In this document: piece by piece, positions 1 through 13,495 of the stretch
Layout of the letters: every line of letters starts with the position of its first letter
Numbering within the stretch: position 1 is the stretch's first letter
Assembly: GCF_018446385.1 (NCBI RefSeq)
Contig: NC_055986.1
Span: forward strand, 25,158,302 to 25,222,301
Direction of reading: 5' to 3'
DNA length: 64,000 nt
From: Zingiber officinale
Taxonomy: Eukaryota; Streptophyta; Magnoliopsida; Zingiberales; Zingiberaceae
Notes under the pieces: model-generated
Told to the model about the DNA's origin: nothing
Seen by the model: only the letters and a program-made list of their open reading frames with translations
Database searches by the model: none
Position numbers and translations under genes: made by a program

Positions 1-691
1 ATATGACAGAGATGACAACACACGGAGGACAATTAGAGATAAAAGCCATAATAGTTGAAAATTAAATTTTCTATTTATTGCTTTTATATTGTGCTGTGTG
101 TGCATGTTAGTTTACAAGTTTAGTAGGCTAGCATAGTTAAAATTTCTCATTTATAAATAACTAAGTGGGAGAGGGATTTTTAAAATCCCATGGTCTCCAT
201 TACTGGTTTGTAAGTGATGCAAACAAGCTTGCGCGTTGGCTCTGAGTGCCTTCCTCCATAACGGATGAGCTTGTTTGCGGATCACTAGAACAGACTTCTA
301 TTTTTGGATGACTATAAGAAGTTAATCAAGAGCGTGTGATCTTCCCCAACGGAAAGGGCATAATCTTATTAATGGACTTAGTGTCAAGTAATGGTGTACA
401 CTTAGACGCATCTAATAGTATCCTCCCCAACGGAGTCACTGTTATTATTTGTGTGACCAAATAATACCAACTATTAATTTTATTTGTCAAAAAGTTAGGT
501 TGACAAGATAATAAAATTAATGGGTTAAAACCCTCCTTTTACAAATGTTGAAATTGTATACGTCCACACTAACGTGTCATACAAAATTCACGGTGTTATG
601 AGGTGTTGGTTAATTTAAAATAGTATTGTTTGAGGAATCAATATTATTCTAAATTTAGAGTTCCGACCAAAAGTTATTTGTGATTCTTAGG

Positions 692-3600
692 ATGTCTTTC
701 AACCCATCGTCCATCATACTTCAACAAAATAGACTTATGGACCTAACTACATAGATTGGAAAAGAAACCCGGACATTGTTCTTACTGCTGAAAGCTATAA
801 ATTTGTATTGATCGAGCATTGTCCTGATGCACCCATCGTGAATCTACCCAAGAGGAGATTGAATATCATAGAAATGGGTAAAGCAGATGAGATGGCGGTG
901 TTACATTTGGCTTCAAAGTCAAATGTATTGCAACATCAAGATTACAACAACCTATGATATCATGAACAATCTCAAGGAACTCTTTGGTCATCGGATAGGG
1001 CTTCTAGGCAAGAAGCCATGAGAAAGATAATGACGACCACCATGCAAGTGGGTACTCTGTAAGGGATCATATCCTAAAGATGATGGCTTATCCGAACGAA
1101 ATACGCATCCTTGGAGGAGAAATTGATGGGAAACCCGATCGATATGATCCTCCAAACCCTACCTAGAAGTTTTGACCCTCCCGAACTATAATATGAATAA
1201 AAGGATTTATTCATTAGGGAACTACTGACGTAACTTCAGCAGCAGAAGGGTCATTTCGTCACAATGCTCAAATTCACTATGCCGAAATGGTTCTACTTCT
1301 AAATCGAAAGGAAAGAAGAAGAAGAAACAAACCGGTTCAGGAAAGAAAGTGAATAAATCTCAGTGTACAAGTTGGAATGAAGAAGTCAAGGGCAAGTGCT
1401 TCATCTGCAAGCGGTCTGGGCGGATCGTCCTCGTAAGAACCAAAACAAAGGTATATCTCATACTCTAGTTGTTGAAACATGTTTAGCGGTGTTATCTACC
1501 AAGACCTGGTGTGTAGATACGGAGCCATGATCATGTCTGCAATTCCTTGCAGGGGTTCCAGAAACCCGACGACTATCTGAGGGGAGATTACTGTCACATG
1601 GGCAATGCTACTAAGGTGGCAGCAGTGGGACGCCTACTTGTCTTTTAGTAGAAATAGAAATTTGGTTTAAGAAATTGTCTTTATGTACCCGCTTTAGAAA
1701 GAATTTAATTTCAGTTTCTAAACTGTTTTAGATGGATATTCAGTTCTTTCAAGAACGATGTAGTTATTAAAAGAAATAAAGTGATTATCTGCTCGTGCAT
1801 TAGTTGGCAATTTGTATATTTTAAATCCAATTTCTTCCACAAAGCAAAACATGGAAATTTATAACTCATCTTCTAATTCTAATAAGAGAAAAGAACCTTG
1901 AAATGAACCAAGCATATCTTTGGCATCTAAGACTTGGTCATATTAATTTAAGTAGGATTCAGAGGCTTATAGCCGATGGACTTTGAGTTCATTAGAGTTG
2001 GAAAATTTTCCAACTTGTGAATCTTACTTAGAAGGTAAAATGACCAAGAGGCCATTCAAGGCCAAGGGTATAGAGCCAAAGAAGTGTTAGAGTTGGTTCA
2101 CCCTGATTTGTGTCCTATGTCTGTCCTGGCAAGAGGAGGTTTTGAATATTTTGTCTCTTTCATAGACGATTATTCAAGATATGGATACATTTACCTAATG
2201 CGCGCAAGTCCGAATGCTTTGACAAGTTCAAAGAATACAAGGTCGATGTGGAGAAACGATTAGGTAAAGTATCAAGACACTACGATCGATCGTGGTGGCG
2301 AATACCTTTAGGAGAGTTTAGGAATTACTTATCGAGGTCGATTCAATCCCAATTGTTCGCACCTGGAACACCCCAACAGAATGGTGTAGCTAACGAAGGA
2401 ATATGACTCTTATGGAGATGGTTAGATCGATGATGAGTTATTCAGATTACCAAATTTGTTTTACGGAAACAAGAAGATACGTTCTCAACTTAGTACCTTC
2501 TAAATCAGCTTCTTCTACTCCCATAGAATTGTGGAATGGGCGAAAACCCGCCTAAGACATATTCGGATTTGGGGTAGTCCAAAACATGTGCTGAAACCAG
2601 ATGCTGATAAGTTAGAATCTCGTCATAAGTTCGCGTGTTTGTAGGATATCCCAAAGGAACGAAAGGTGGTTTATTTTATAGTCCTAAAGACCGTAAGGTC
2701 ATTGTTAGCACCAATGCCCGCTTTTAGAAGAAAACTATATAATGGATCACAAGCCCGAGAGTAAAGTCGTTTTAGAAGAACTTAGAGGACATGTCTACTT
2801 CAGCACCAACAAGACAAGATGAAGTACCACAAGAGACCGCAACACGTGTCACATGATACACAACCACGCATAGTGCCTCGTCGAGTGGGAGGGTTGTGAG
2901 GCACCCGAGAGATTCATGTTTTGGGAGAGTCTTGGACTTGATCCCTGCATGAACCGATCCCCATTATGACGAAGCACTCCAAGATATGGATGCAAGATCT
3001 TGGCAAAAGGCGATGAATTCAAATAGAGTCTATGTACTCTAATAAGGTCTCGGAGCTTGTAGAACCACCGATGGTGTAAAAGTTGGATGCAAGTGGATCT
3101 ACAAAAGGAAAAGAGGGATGATGGAAGGTAGAAACCTTCAAAGCTAGGCTTGTTGCAAAAGGGTACACTCAAAAGAAGGGAATCGATTAGGAGACCTTTT
3201 CACCGGTAGCTATGCTTAAGTCTATCCGGATACTCTTATCCATTCGCTCATATGGATTATGAGATTTGGCAAATGGATGTCAAGATTTTCCTTAATGGAA
3301 GTCTTGAAGAGAACATCCATATGAAGCAACCGTAAGGGTTCATTGAAAAAGGCAAAGAGCATCTAGTGTGCAAGCTCAATCGGTCCATTTATGGACCAAC
3401 AAGCTTCAAGGTCTTGGAACATCCGATTTAATGAAGTAATCCACCATATGGATTTATTCAAAGTCCGGATGAATCTTGTGTATACAAGAAGTGTAAAAAC
3501 GTGGTGGTATTTCTTGTACTATACGAGATGATATTTTGTTAATTGACAACAATGTCAAGGTATTATCGACGTAAGGGTATGGTTGTCCAAACAATTTGAT

Positions 3601-4472
3601 ATGAAGGACTTAGGAGAATGTCACACATTTTTGGGATCAAAGTTATAAGGGATCGTAAGAAAAGAATGTTGTGTCTATCCCAAGCTTCATATATAGATAC
3701 AATCCTTGCTCGCTTTAGCATGCAGGATTCCAAGAAAGGTTTCTTACCTTTTAGACATGGAGTAGCTTTATCTAAAGAGATGTCTCCAAAGACATCAAAG
3801 AGATAGAGGACATGAAAGCGTTCCTTGCTTCGTTTGTAGGAAGCCTAATGTATGCAATGCTATGTACGAGACCCGATATCTGTTTTGCCGTGGTAGATAT
3901 CAGAGTAACCCTAGACAAGGACATTGATCGCGGTAAAGCATATATTAAAGTACCCGAGAAGGACTAGAGATTATATGCTAGTTTACCAAGCAGACGATCC
4001 GCTCCCGTGGGTTACACGTGGATTTCCAATCAGATAGGGATAACAGTAAGTCTACATCGGGCTATGTGTTTACTTTAGAGGTGGAGCCATTTCATGGAGT
4101 GTTCAGAAATACGCTTCTGACTCAACCATGGAAGTCGAGTATGTAGCAGCCTCCGAGGCAACTAAAGAAGTATGGCTCGTGAACTTTCTAATGGACTTAG
4201 ATGTGATTCCTCGTTTGCCCAAAATCATCACAATTTATTGTGATAATAGCGGTGCAGTTGCAAACTCGAAGGAACCACGAGCTCATAAGGCAAGTAAACA
4301 TATAGAGCGCAAGTACCACCTGATACGAGATATTGAGAAGCGAGGAGAAGTTGTCATCGCCAAGCTTGCATCAGCGGCAGATCCTTTCACTAAGGCCCTT
4401 CCGGCGAAAGCTTTCGATCGGCATGTGGAGGGAATGGGAATCAGATGTATGGTAGAAGATATGGCAGCTTAG
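692..4472 (+). pseudogene. copia A gag-pol polyprotein remnant
   Basis: Translating in shifting frames gives the whole copia order. The gag start is at 692 (MSFNPSSI). A decayed zinc knuckle begins CFICK near 1398, but its His and last Cys are gone. The protease site DTGA lies near 1516 and is followed at once by a frameshift. The pre-integrase HLRLGHI is near 1930 and the integrase core SFIDDYSRYGY near 2157. The reverse transcriptase YVDD box near 3530 now reads RDD. The RNase H tail is the only long open piece (4128-4472), with the ADPFTKALP motif. In an intact element the polyprotein would make capsid, protease, integrase and reverse transcriptase for copy-and-paste transposition. Multiple indels and stops make it non-functional. 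Confidence 0.85.
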
Positions 4473-4493
4473 TCATTAGTATAAGTGGGAGAT

Positions 4494-6883
4494 TGTTGGA
4501 GTGTATACTGAAAGCCTAAGCTTTGTAAACATTCATTATGAATAAAGAATCACATTTGGTCTAATTATCTACATTTGGTTGTAGTTGTTCATTTAATTTA
4601 TATTGTAGATAACATAGTATGTGGTGTCACATACAGAAGATGATGTTATCAGTACCTTATAAATTATAAACAGTAGCTCACGACCAGAATGGAAAGGAAC
4701 AAACCATTAGAAGGTCGTAGTGTAATTAGGTATTAGTTTATCTTGACTATATAATTACACTAGTACACTCAGAGTGTATTGAGTAGGACCATTTGAGGTC
4801 GTTTCTTTTATACTGACTTTATAAAGGAACAAAGACCTCGGTTATTATGGAAGTGTGCTCTTAATCCTAATATAATAACAAGCACATATATTTGATATTT
4901 ATTTCTTTAATTTATCAATGGGTGAGATTTAGTTCGATGAATCAATAAGCCCGATAAATTGGGAAATGATATCACTTATAGTGTGTGTTGTTGATTATAG
5001 AAGGAAACTGTGTCCTAGAGATACTAGGTTGATAATGTCCCCAAGAGGAGCTCATAAGGATTGTCATGTTAAACCCTGCAGGTGGACTTAGTCCGACACG
5101 ACGATAAGGTTGAGTGGTACTACTCTTGGACTTAGACATTAATTAAATGAGTTGTCAGAACTCACTTAATTAGTGGACATTCGATATCTTAAACACGGAG
5201 ACTAACACACTCATAATAAGAAGGAGCCCAAAATTGTAATTTGGGATTGGTGCGGTAGTTCAATGATAGTTCTCTAGTGGAATGAATTATCATTGATAAA
5301 ATTAAGTTGTGTGTTGGGCGAACACGGATGCTTAATTTTATCGGGAGACCAAAACCAATTCCTCCTCTCGGTCCCTATCGTAGCCTCTTATTTATAGAGT
5401 TCTATACCCACCTATACCCACCTTCTATACCCACCCAATAGGGGCCGGCCAAGCTAGCTTGGGAACAAGCTAGGGCCGGCCTAGGTAAAGTGGCCGGCCC
5501 TAGCTTGAACCCAAGCTAGTAGGGCCGGCCAAATTAAATTAAAAAGAAATTTAATTTTAATTTTTATTATTATGTGGAAGATATAATTTAAAGAGAATTA
5601 AAAATAAAATATCTCTCTTGTAAAAGATCTACAAAAGATTAAAGAAAGAGATTAGATCTCTTTCCTTATTTGTAGATTGGAAAGATGTTTTATTTTCTCT
5701 TTAAAAATTATTCACATGTTGATAAAATTAAAATTATAGAAATTTCCTTTTATCAACCATGAAGAGATTTTTAAAGAGAAATTTTATTTTTTAAAATTTC
5801 CGGAAACAAATAAGGAAAGTTTTAATTGTTGATTGAAACTTGTCCAATTTGCTTCCTCTTGATGTGGCCGGCCATTAGAGTTTATTTGGGAAATTTTATT
5901 TTATTTTTCTCAAATAAATCATGTCAAGGAAATTAAGGAAATTTTATTGTAAATAAATTTCCTAATTTGCCTAGGCCAAGGAATATAAAAGAAGGGGTAG
6001 GGGTGCCTTCATGAGATACAACCTCTATTGTTTTCTCTCCCTTTTTCCTTGGTGTTGTGGCCGGCCATTACCCTCTCCCTCTCTTCCTCTTGTGGTGGCC
6101 GAATACTTCATCTCTCTTGGAGTTCTTGTGGTGGCCGGATACTACTTGAAGAAGAAGAAGAAGGAGAGAAAGCTAGCATCTCTTGGAGCTTGGTTAGTAT
6201 TTTGATTTTCTTCTTTGGTGAAGTTCTTCCTTTGTGGCCGAACCTTGCTTGGAGGAGAAGAAGGTGGTTGGTGGTTTCTCATCTCGGTAGATCGTTGCCC
6301 ACACAACGTCCGAGGTTAGAAGAGGAATACGGTAGAAGATCAAGAGGTTTTTCTACAAGGTATAACTAGTAATTTCTATTTCCGCATCATGCTAGTTATT
6401 TATGGAAATAATACCAAATACAAGAGGCTTACGTTCTAGAATTTCGAATATGTTTTTCAAGTTGTGTTCTTTTGTTTTTCTTTTCCTTGTGATTTGATTG
6501 TTCTCTTTGGTTAACCTAAAGTTATTTTAGGAAATTAAATATTAGCTTTCTATTAAAGGTTTTGTCTAGTCGGTGGTGGTTGCTCCCATATCCAAGAAGG
6601 CCATGTGCCTCGCCACGTCAGTACTGGGAACATTTTATGGAAATTAATATTTAATGGAATTAATAACTTAAGGAGACTTGGGTCGAACGTGTTAAGTTCC
6701 GCAGGAGATCCAAGTCAAAACCTAAAAGAACAAATAGATTAAGTTTTGGATCAAACGTGTTAAGTTCCGCAGGCGATCCAAAATTTAATTTAAAAGAACA
6801 CATGGTAGCTAGGAAAAGGTTCAGACCTTTGTACAAAATTTTTGTACAGTGGAACCTATAGGTTTTCCGAGTAGCAACCAACA
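4494..6883 (+). repeat. 3' LTR of copia A (about 2.39 kb)
   Basis: It begins TGTTGGAGTG directly after a purine-rich tract and ends GTAGCAACCAACA, so the ends are the TGTTGG...CCAACA inverted pair. The same family forms the solo LTR at 44640-47320. It is rich in GGCCGGCC octamers (5443-5530, 5868, 6060) and contains a perfect 16-bp-stem hairpin at 5466-5507. Near its 3' end a direct repeat (about 6676-6745 and 6748-6806) is followed by the dyad TGTACAAAATTTTTGTACA (6830-6848). Confidence 0.88.
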
Positions 6884-9800
6884 CTAGCATCACTGTAACC
6901 CTTTACAACTAGCTCATCATCACCTCCATATATCAAGAAATATTCTTTAGTCTTTCTTAAGTACTTAAGAATATTCTTGACCGCTATCCAGTGACTTTCA
7001 CCTGGATCTGACTGGTATCTGCTCGTCATGCTCAAAGCATACGAGACATCAGGTCGAGTATATAGCATGGCGTACATGATAGATCCTATGGCTGAAGCAT
7101 AAGGGATCTGATCCATGCGGTCTCTCTCCTCTCTAGAAGAGGGGTCCTGAGTCTTCCAAAGACTCACGCCATGTGACATCGGCAGAAATCCCTTCTTGGA
7201 GTTCTGCATGGCAAACCGAAGGAGTACCTTGTCAATGTATGTACTCTGACTTAGGTCAAGCAATCTTTTAGATCTATCTCTATAGATCTGTATCCCTAGA
7301 ATGCGGGATGCCTCACCTAAGTCCTTCATTGAGAAACATGTCCCTAGCCAAGTCTTGACAGACTGTAGCAAAGGGATGTCTTTCCCAATGAGTAGTATGT
7401 CATCCACATACAATATGAGGAAGACAACTATGTCCCCTACAACCTTCTTGTAGACACAAGGTTCATCTTGGTTCTTGATGAAACCAAACTATTTGATTGC
7501 ATCATCGAATCGAAGATTCCAGCTCCGAGAAGCTTGCTTTAGTCCATAAATGGACCTATGCAGCTTGCATACTCTGCTAGTATGCTTTGGATCTACAAAA
7601 CCCTCAGGTTGTGTCATGTACACATCCTCGAGTAGGTTTCCATTCAGAAACACGATTTTGACATCCATCTGCTAGATCTCGTAATCGTGGTAAGCTGCAA
7701 TAGCAAGCATGATCCGAATGGACTTAAACATCGATACTGGAGAAAAGGTTTCATCATAGTCAATACCATGAATCTGCTTGAAAACTTTAGCTACCAAGCG
7801 ACCCTTATAGATAAGTCCATCCATGTCAGTCTTTCTCTTAAAGACCCACTTACACCCAATGGGTTTTACCCCTTCAGGTGGATCAACCAAAGTCCATACT
7901 TGGTTGGTGTACATGGATTCCATCTCGGATCTCATGGTCTCTAGCCATTTCTCGGAATCTGGTTTCATCACAGCTTCCTGATAGGTGATAGACTCATCCT
8001 CTATGAGCACAACGTCATCATGGTCAGACAAGAGAAATGAGTATCTCTTAGGCTGACGACGTACCCTATCAGACTTGCGAAGAGGTAGGTCTACTTGAAC
8101 TGGTTGTTGTTCCTCAACTCTTTGTGGAACAACATCATCCACAACACTTTGTGGTTCCAGTTCAACTTCCATCGAGGCTTCAGTGCTAGGATCCAAATCT
8201 TGAACTTCTTCAAGATCGAATGTACTCCCACTAGTCTTTCTAGAAACAAAGTCCCTTTCTAAAAAGACTCTAGTCTTTGCCACAACTATCTTGTGCTGAC
8301 TGGGAATGTAGAAGTAATATCCCTTAGTTTCCTTGGGATATCCTATAAAGTAGCACTTGTCAGATTTGGGTCCTAATTTATCTGAGACTTGACGTCTAAC
8401 GTAGGTCTCACATCCCCAAATCCTCATGAAAGACACTTGGGCATCTCTCCCAGTCCATATCCTATATGGTGTCTTTATCATGGCCTTGGATGGAACTCGG
8501 TTGAGTATAAAAGCTGTCGTGTCTAGAGCATAGCCCCAAAGGAATGTCGAAAGATCTGTGTGACTCATCATAGATCGTACCATATCTAATAGGGTACGAT
8601 TCCTCCTTTCGGATACACCATTCCACTGTGGTGTTCCAGGAGGAGTGAGTTGGGATAGAATCTCACATTCAGCTAGATAGTCACGAAACTCATGGCTAAG
8701 GTATTCTCCACCTCGATCTGATCGAAGTATCTTAATACTCTTGCCAAGCTGGTTCTGTACTTCATTCTTGAATTTTTTGAACTTTTCAAAGGATTCAGAC
8801 TTATGTGTCATCAAGTACACATAACCATATCTACTGAAGTCATCAGTAAATGTGATGAAGTACCTATAACCGCCTCTAGCCGCGACATTGAAAGGGCCAC
8901 ATACATCACTATGTATAAGTCCTAACAAATCAGTCGCTCTTTTGCTGTGCCCACTAAAGGGTGTCTTGGTCATCTTGCCTAGTAGGCATGACTCACACGT
9001 CTCATAAGATTCAAAATCAAATGAGTCCAGCAAACCATCCTTATGGAGCTGGGATAAGCGCTTGTCATTTATATGACCTAAGCGACAGTGCCAGAGATAG
9101 GTTTGGTTCAGATCATTTGACTTGAACCTCTTGGTATTTATGTTATAAATAGGGCTTTCTAGATCTAGAATATAGAGTCCGTTTATCAGAGGTGCACTAC
9201 AATAGAACATATCGTTTAAACAGACGGAACAACATTTGTTCTTTATTGTAAACGAGAAACCTTTCTTGTCCAAACAAGAAACTGATATAATGTTCTTAGT
9301 TAATGCAGGCACATAACAACAATCATCTAATTCTAGTACAAGCCCAGAGGGTAGAGATAGATGATAAGTTCCTATAGCAACAGCAGCAACCCGTGCTCCA
9401 TTGTCTACTCGTAGGTCTATCTCACCCTTCGTCAATGCCCTGCTATTTCTCATCGCTTGTATATTAGTACAAATGTGCGAAGCACATCCGGTATCTAATA
9501 CCCACGATGAAGAAATAGAGAGGTTGACTTCTATAACATGTATACCTGAAGTAGAAATCTTATTTCTCTTCTTCTTAAGATCTTCCAGGTATTCTTTGGA
9601 GTTCCTCTTCCAATGCCTTGCTTGTCCTTGATATAGGTGACAAAAGATGTTCAACCATATCATAAGCACTCATCAACTCATGTTGCTTCTGAAGCTCAGA
9701 GTTCATGGTCGCGAGCATAAGACAGGACACATCTAATGTGTCATCTTGATGTTTTTTTATAAGCATCTTTGTCAGCTCGCGTGGCAGTGGTAGGAGGTGC

Positions 9801-9950
9801 ATCCGGAATGGGCTGCTCCAGAACGTACAGTTTACATTCCTGAGTGAGAACTATTCTCAGATTCCTGTACCAGTCCAGGAAATTTGCTCCGTTGAGGTTG
9901 TCCTTCTTAAGGACAGAACGCAGAGAGAAGATGTTCGTGTTTGGCGTCAT
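6884..9950 (-). pseudogene. copia B gag-pol polyprotein, interrupted
   Basis: Gag starts at 9950 (MTPNTNIFSLRSVLKKDNLNG) and shifts frame twice before 9669; one shift is at an A7 run near 9751-9757. The zinc-knuckle region is broken. The main frame (9669-7672) has the protease site VLDTGCASHIC, pre-integrase HCRLGHI with CESC, integrase HSDVCGP, TDDFSRYGYVY and WNGVSERRNRTLL, then the reverse transcriptase start (KWVFKRK, IDYDETFSPV). In-frame stops occur at 7672 and about 7489. After them the same frame continues through YVDDILLIG (7413) to GYSDAS, where copia A cuts it. In an intact element this would encode all retrotransposition enzymes. The stops and insertion make this copy defective. 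Confidence 0.88.
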
Positions 9951-11480
9951 GGCAATTCTACAACAGAAAAATGCAGAAAATAAATATCATAATATTTTTA
10001 AATCATTTAATTAGGTCTTTAACTAAATGATGCTCCCACTGAATTCTATAATTCATGTGGGACAAGATCCACATCATACTAACCCTTGAGTTAGCTTTGG
10101 CTAATACGCCCAAGATTTAGTATGATCGGTAGGTAACGATTTACCAATTACATCTCTATGCAACTCTTGTTTATAGGATCATTATCGGCAGTTATATTAA
10201 AACTTGAGTTATCTTTGGCTAATACGCCCAAGAATTAATATAAATGGGATCTATGTCCTATCTTTCCAACCGTTGGAAGAATGCCTATAGTTGTACTCGA
10301 TCCAATTGAGTTAACTAGTTACTCAATCTAATTGAGTTGTACTCACCCATGCGTTGATAGGCGGGACCAAGATTGTCCCTCCGTACCCTACCAAGATAAT
10401 ATGTGTTGCTCTGCTTTGGCAGATTCAACAACGACATGTGATCGAGGTAGTAGTAGGTATCACGGCACGGTAGGCATTTTGAGTTATCGTGATTTAGATC
10501 TAATCTAAATGTCGATGTTGTATCACATACTCGATATAGATCTAATCTAATCGATAGGGTGCATCTTGTACACGATATAGATCTAATCTAATCGTAAGGG
10601 TGCATCTTATGCACGATTTAGATCTAATCTATTTGTTAGGCACTAATTAATTACTATTTTACTAGCATGCATCACATACACACATAAGCAATTAATTAAA
10701 TAATTTTATGATTATGTCATGGCCCTACTACGATCTTCTCAAGCCAATGAGAAGATCGGATGGTCAACCTAAGGTCAACAACTTCTCAAGCGCCTTCCTT
10801 TTGACCACCTTGTGTTGCTCGCGCCTTCCTCGTAACTTCGTCTTGAGTGGACCTTCCACCGCTTCAAAATTTACATTACAATTTTAAAACTCGAGTTACA
10901 TTCGAGTCTAAATCTAATTTACAACCAGAATATAAATAGGGAGGCACGACGCGCAGGTTGCGTATCAAATACAGCACACACAAACACATGACGGCACATA
11001 GGCCGTATTATAAATTACAACACAAATCCAATCATATTGGGTCTTTTTGGGCCATGACTATCACAAAAATAATATATAATTATAAATTATATATTTTTCA
11101 TAATTTTATGTAATTTTTCATAATTTTTACAATTTTTATGAGTAAATTTTTTCCGGCGGTCCCGATTAGCGATTTCGGGCGTAATCGCGGAGTAAATCCC
11201 CTTGCGGGGTTAGGGGCAGTACCCCTACCCGTGATCTAACCATCGCGAGTTACTCCTAAGCGATCCTACAGCGCCTTAGCCCGCTGTCCCAAAAAGTTTT
11301 GGGTCGAAACATTGTCGTAACGGAAAAATCTTCTAGGTAGTCGAAGCCTACAAGTGTCTAAACACTTGTGCTTCGCTTCTACGAGAAAAATACCCTTTAA
11401 AACTATAAAAATCATGAAATTACAGAAATTCACAGAATGTTTATTTTTCATAAAAACCAAAATAAACTCGTACACGCCTT

Positions 11481-11500
11481 CGCATGTGGCTCTGATACCA
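11481..11500 (-). other. copia B primer binding site (tRNA-iMet)
   Basis: Minus-strand TGGTATCAGAGCCACATG starts one base after the 5' LTR end. It matches the 3' end complement of plant initiator methionine tRNA, the usual copia primer. Confidence 0.85.
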
Positions 11501-11501
11501 C

Positions 11502-13495
11502 TGTTGGGTTTTTCGGGTCACGAAAACCGCTTTTTCCCGTCGCGGAAACCCCGAAACTCCCTAGCCAACGGATCCGTGCGAAGAGTATAGAACAAAATTT
11601 TACATGTACGAGTTTACTAACTAGATCTACACTTAGATCTACATGTTTAGAAGGTTACCCTTGTTGCGTGCCCTTTTGCGAATCCCGCTCGTCCAAGGTG
11701 CGCCGGATCTCGAGTGTGTTCAAACGTACACATCTCTAGTAGTATCCACACGAACAAGAAGTGTTCTCTAACACTCAAGGATGGAGAAGAAAACACCACA
11801 AGTGTGCTAGCACTTCTTGATGCTCTCGGATAGGATTGGAAGATGAAGAAAAGAAAAGAATAGAACACACTCCTCTAAAAACTCTATGTGACTTTCACTA
11901 ATCTTTCTTCTTGGATTAGATTCACTCATCTTTCTTCTTCCTTCCTTGAAACCCACGACAACAGTAGCAAAGGAGGAGGAAGAACACAAGGAAGAAGATG
12001 CCACAATGAACACACATCAATGCCACAAAACAAAACCTCCACCCACATTAGTGTGGCCGGCCACATCTTGTAACTCCCCTCATTAATGTGGCCGGCCACA
12101 TTAAATGGAATGTGATGTGTAACCTCCATGAGGTGACACACCATGATGAGGTGGAGATGATATGGCAAGGTTAGTCATGCCATGTAGGATGAGTCAACCT
12201 TCATGATGTGGCAATACATCAAGTCAAACTTGATGTTTCAACTTCCATTTGGTCAAGTCAAAATTGACCAATTTTCTTCCTTGTTGAGTTAAATCCAACC
12301 TTTTGATTCAAGTCAATTTTTTAATTTAATGAATCTCAATTTATTAATATAAATTGACTCAATGAATCAAATTTAAATTAGACTCATTCAACAATTGAAT
12401 CTAATTGAGTCTAACTCAATAAGTCTAATTTGAATTAATCCGAATCCAATCTTTGGTGCATCATATGAACCTAATCCAATTGGTTCATCATATGAACCTA
12501 ATTTCCATCCACTTGTTCTTTGTGTGTGACCCAATAGGTTCTTGTAACGGTAGCAATGTTTCTAAACTCCTTTAGAAACATAACCAATGAGCGACATCTA
12601 GCAATACATCATTGCTACCCAAGTTACAAGAATGTTGAGATTCAACATCACCTTGTGACTACTAATTGTGACTCCTCACAATATATGACAAGTGTCCTTC
12701 TATCCTAGACATCTAGATTGATCAATGTGAGGCATAGACCGTGTCATCCTCTGATCAATCTAAATCTTGAACTCCAAGTAGACTCATTCGATCAAATGAA
12801 CTCAATATCTCATATTGACTCATTTGGGCATGGCCATGCACTTCGTGGTCTCACTCTATCAAGAATATCGATGTCTCTCCCGTCATATAGGAGGGATAGA
12901 TCCCATCTACATCACTCACATCCCTCTGCATAATTCGTTACATACCCAGTAATCGCCTTTATAGTCCACCCAGTTACGGGTGACGTTTGACGAAACCAAA
13001 GTACATAACTCCTTATGTAGGGATCCATGGTGACTTTAAGTCCAAGGACTAGTAGTCATACTAATAGCCACATGAGAAAGTATATGACACTCATATAACG
13101 ATCCATGATACTTTCTCATGGCGGGTCATTCAGTATACATTCTCTAATGCATACCCATGTGTCAACTTGATATCTCTATATCCATGACTTGTGAGATCAA
13201 GTCATCGAGTTGACCTACATGCTAGTTTTATTGCATTAACATTGTCCCTAAATGTTAATACTCGACTAGGAATGATTAAGAGTAGTGTTCCCTATATCAT
13301 CTCACTATCGGTTCAGCTAACCGATTGATATAGGTAAGAACCTTCTACTCAAGGACGTTATTATACTTAGTTTATTTGGCACCAATACAAGTAAGTATAA
13401 TAACCAAAAACCAAATGCCTTTTTTTATATAGAATATGATACAACAAGTCCATAATACAATCATCAAATGATTGGTTCTAGGGCTCTAGCTAACA
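11502..13495 (-). repeat. 5' LTR of copia B (1994 bp)
   Basis: On the minus strand it begins TGTTAGCTAGAGCC (13495) and ends AACCCAACA (11502), immediately before the PBS. It contains two TGTGGCCGGCCACA-type palindromes at about 12051-12064 and 12088-12101, echoing the GGCCGGCC sites in the unrelated LTR of copia A. Confidence 0.85.

Larger units (their letters stand above)
1..6883 (+). mobile_element. Ty1/copia retrotransposon A, degenerate, 5' end outside window
   Basis: The order is leader (1-691), broken gag-pol (692-4472), purine tract (about 4482-4493) and 3' LTR (4494-6883), which is copia order with integrase before reverse transcriptase. The 5' LTR lies left of the window. The element has jumped into copia B: its LTR ends at 6883 and the minus-strand copia B reading frame resumes at 6884 inside the RNase H motif GYSDAS. 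The likely right target duplication is CTAGC at 6884-6888; its partner is outside the window. Many frameshifts show an old, inactive copy. Confidence 0.85.
6884..13495 (-). mobile_element. Ty1/copia retrotransposon B, 5' two-thirds
   Basis: On the minus strand it reads 5' LTR (13495-11502), PBS, a 1.5-kb leader, gag (from 9950), protease, integrase and reverse transcriptase. It then stops at 6884, where copia A was inserted. The rest of RNase H and the 3' LTR should lie left of the window beyond copia A. It is better preserved than copia A, with one 665-codon open stretch. The leader (9951-11501) is noncoding and has internal duplications: a repeated motif at about 10083-10120 and 10200-10240, and a roughly 57-bp tandem unit at 10495-10645. 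Confidence 0.88.
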
